Assembly (NCBI RefSeq): GCF_001438695.1
Contig: NZ_JQBH01000009.1
Coordinates: 9,401-73,400, forward strand
Length of the DNA stretch: 64,000 nt
Direction: 5' to 3'
Source of the DNA: Fructobacillus fructosus KCTC 3544
GTDB taxonomy: Bacteria; Bacillota; Bacilli; Lactobacillales; Lactobacillaceae
The position numbers were made by a program, and so were the translations under genes. Shown piece after piece: positions 63,879 to 64,000 of the stretch (its first letter is position 1; every line of letters starts with the position of its first letter). The notes below the pieces were generated by a model that worked only from the letters and a program-made list of their open reading frames with translations, was not told where the DNA came from and did no database searches.

Positions 63879-64000
63879 ACAGATTTCACTCGTTGCCAAG
63901 CATACCTATTTAACGCGTTTAAAGAAAAAGTCTTTCTGGTGGCTGCTCGTTGCCCCCATTGCCCCCGTTTTGGTTGGAGCGATTGTTGGCTTTGCTGTCG
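63871..64000 (+). CDS. ABC transporter permease, N-terminal part (cut by window)
   Basis: The ATG overlaps the end of the ATP-binding protein gene. The 43 visible residues (MNKQISLVAKHTYLTRLKKK, then a hydrophobic helix) match the start of NatB/YhaP-type ABC-2 permeases. The rest lies beyond the window. Confidence 0.85.
   Translation, partial: MNKQISLVAKHTYLTRLKKKSFWWLLVAPIAPVLVGAIVGFAV

Overview
The window comes from a low-to-mid GC (mid 40s % by eye) Gram-positive bacterium of the order Lactobacillales. The Leuconostoc/Fructobacillus/Weissella side of Lactobacillaceae fits best, but the genus cannot be fixed from sequence alone. Supporting signs are the primosome pair dnaB-dnaI, the RNA polymerase delta subunit, a fumarate-type (class 1A) dihydroorotate dehydrogenase without pyrK, a water-forming type NADH oxidase, PepN, a T-box leader, a CcpA cre site and a comG operon. 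Nearly everything is chromosomal housekeeping. No phage, insertion sequence, CRISPR array or replication origin is visible.

Layout. 1-2.3 kb: end of a tRNA-Cys gene and a YibE/YibF-like membrane pair with a small coupled gene. 2.3-6.8 kb: mutM, a DUF975 membrane gene, coaE, dnaB and dnaI in one tightly packed minus-strand run. 7-12.3 kb: an orphan HicB antitoxin, a DEAD-box helicase, obg and uvrC. 12.3-23.2 kb: pyrG with its own promoter and CTP-type attenuator, then the full UMP operon pyrB-pyrC-carA-carB-pyrD-pyrF-pyrE behind an attenuator leader. 23.3-26 kb: a second DUF975 gene, an amino-acid permease under a T-box whose specifier reads as a threonine codon, and tRNA-Lys. 26-32.7 kb: rpoE, a DUF1934 gene, an HD phosphohydrolase, an unknown gene, a TetR-type regulator and pepN. 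32.8-39.9 kb: a CPA1 cation/proton antiporter, UPF0637, a YihY family gene, nox, two VIT/CCC1-type transporters and a divergent PerR/Fur-type regulator. 40-51 kb: a class B penicillin-binding protein, yfhO, greA, two tandem GRP-type sugar transporters (one frameshifted), a protein joining an MltG-like region to a GH73 glucosaminidase, ackA and a YtxK-like methyltransferase. 51-56 kb: comGG to comGA, folD and a comEB-type dCMP deaminase. 56-64 kb: thyA, several small unknown genes, a membrane-anchored EndA-like nuclease, a CadD-family transporter, a nonsense-broken traX-like gene, tRNA-Glu and an ABC exporter cut by the window end.

How genes work together. De novo pyrimidine synthesis is complete from carbamoyl phosphate to CTP, with folD, thyA and dCMP deaminase supplying dTMP precursors nearby. 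The comG pseudopilus operon, comEB and the EndA-like nuclease point to DNA uptake potential. The most unusual protein is the MltG-GH73 chimera beside greA, close to the place where mltG normally lies. Two further oddities are the loss of structural zinc cysteines in both the PerR-like regulator and DnaI.
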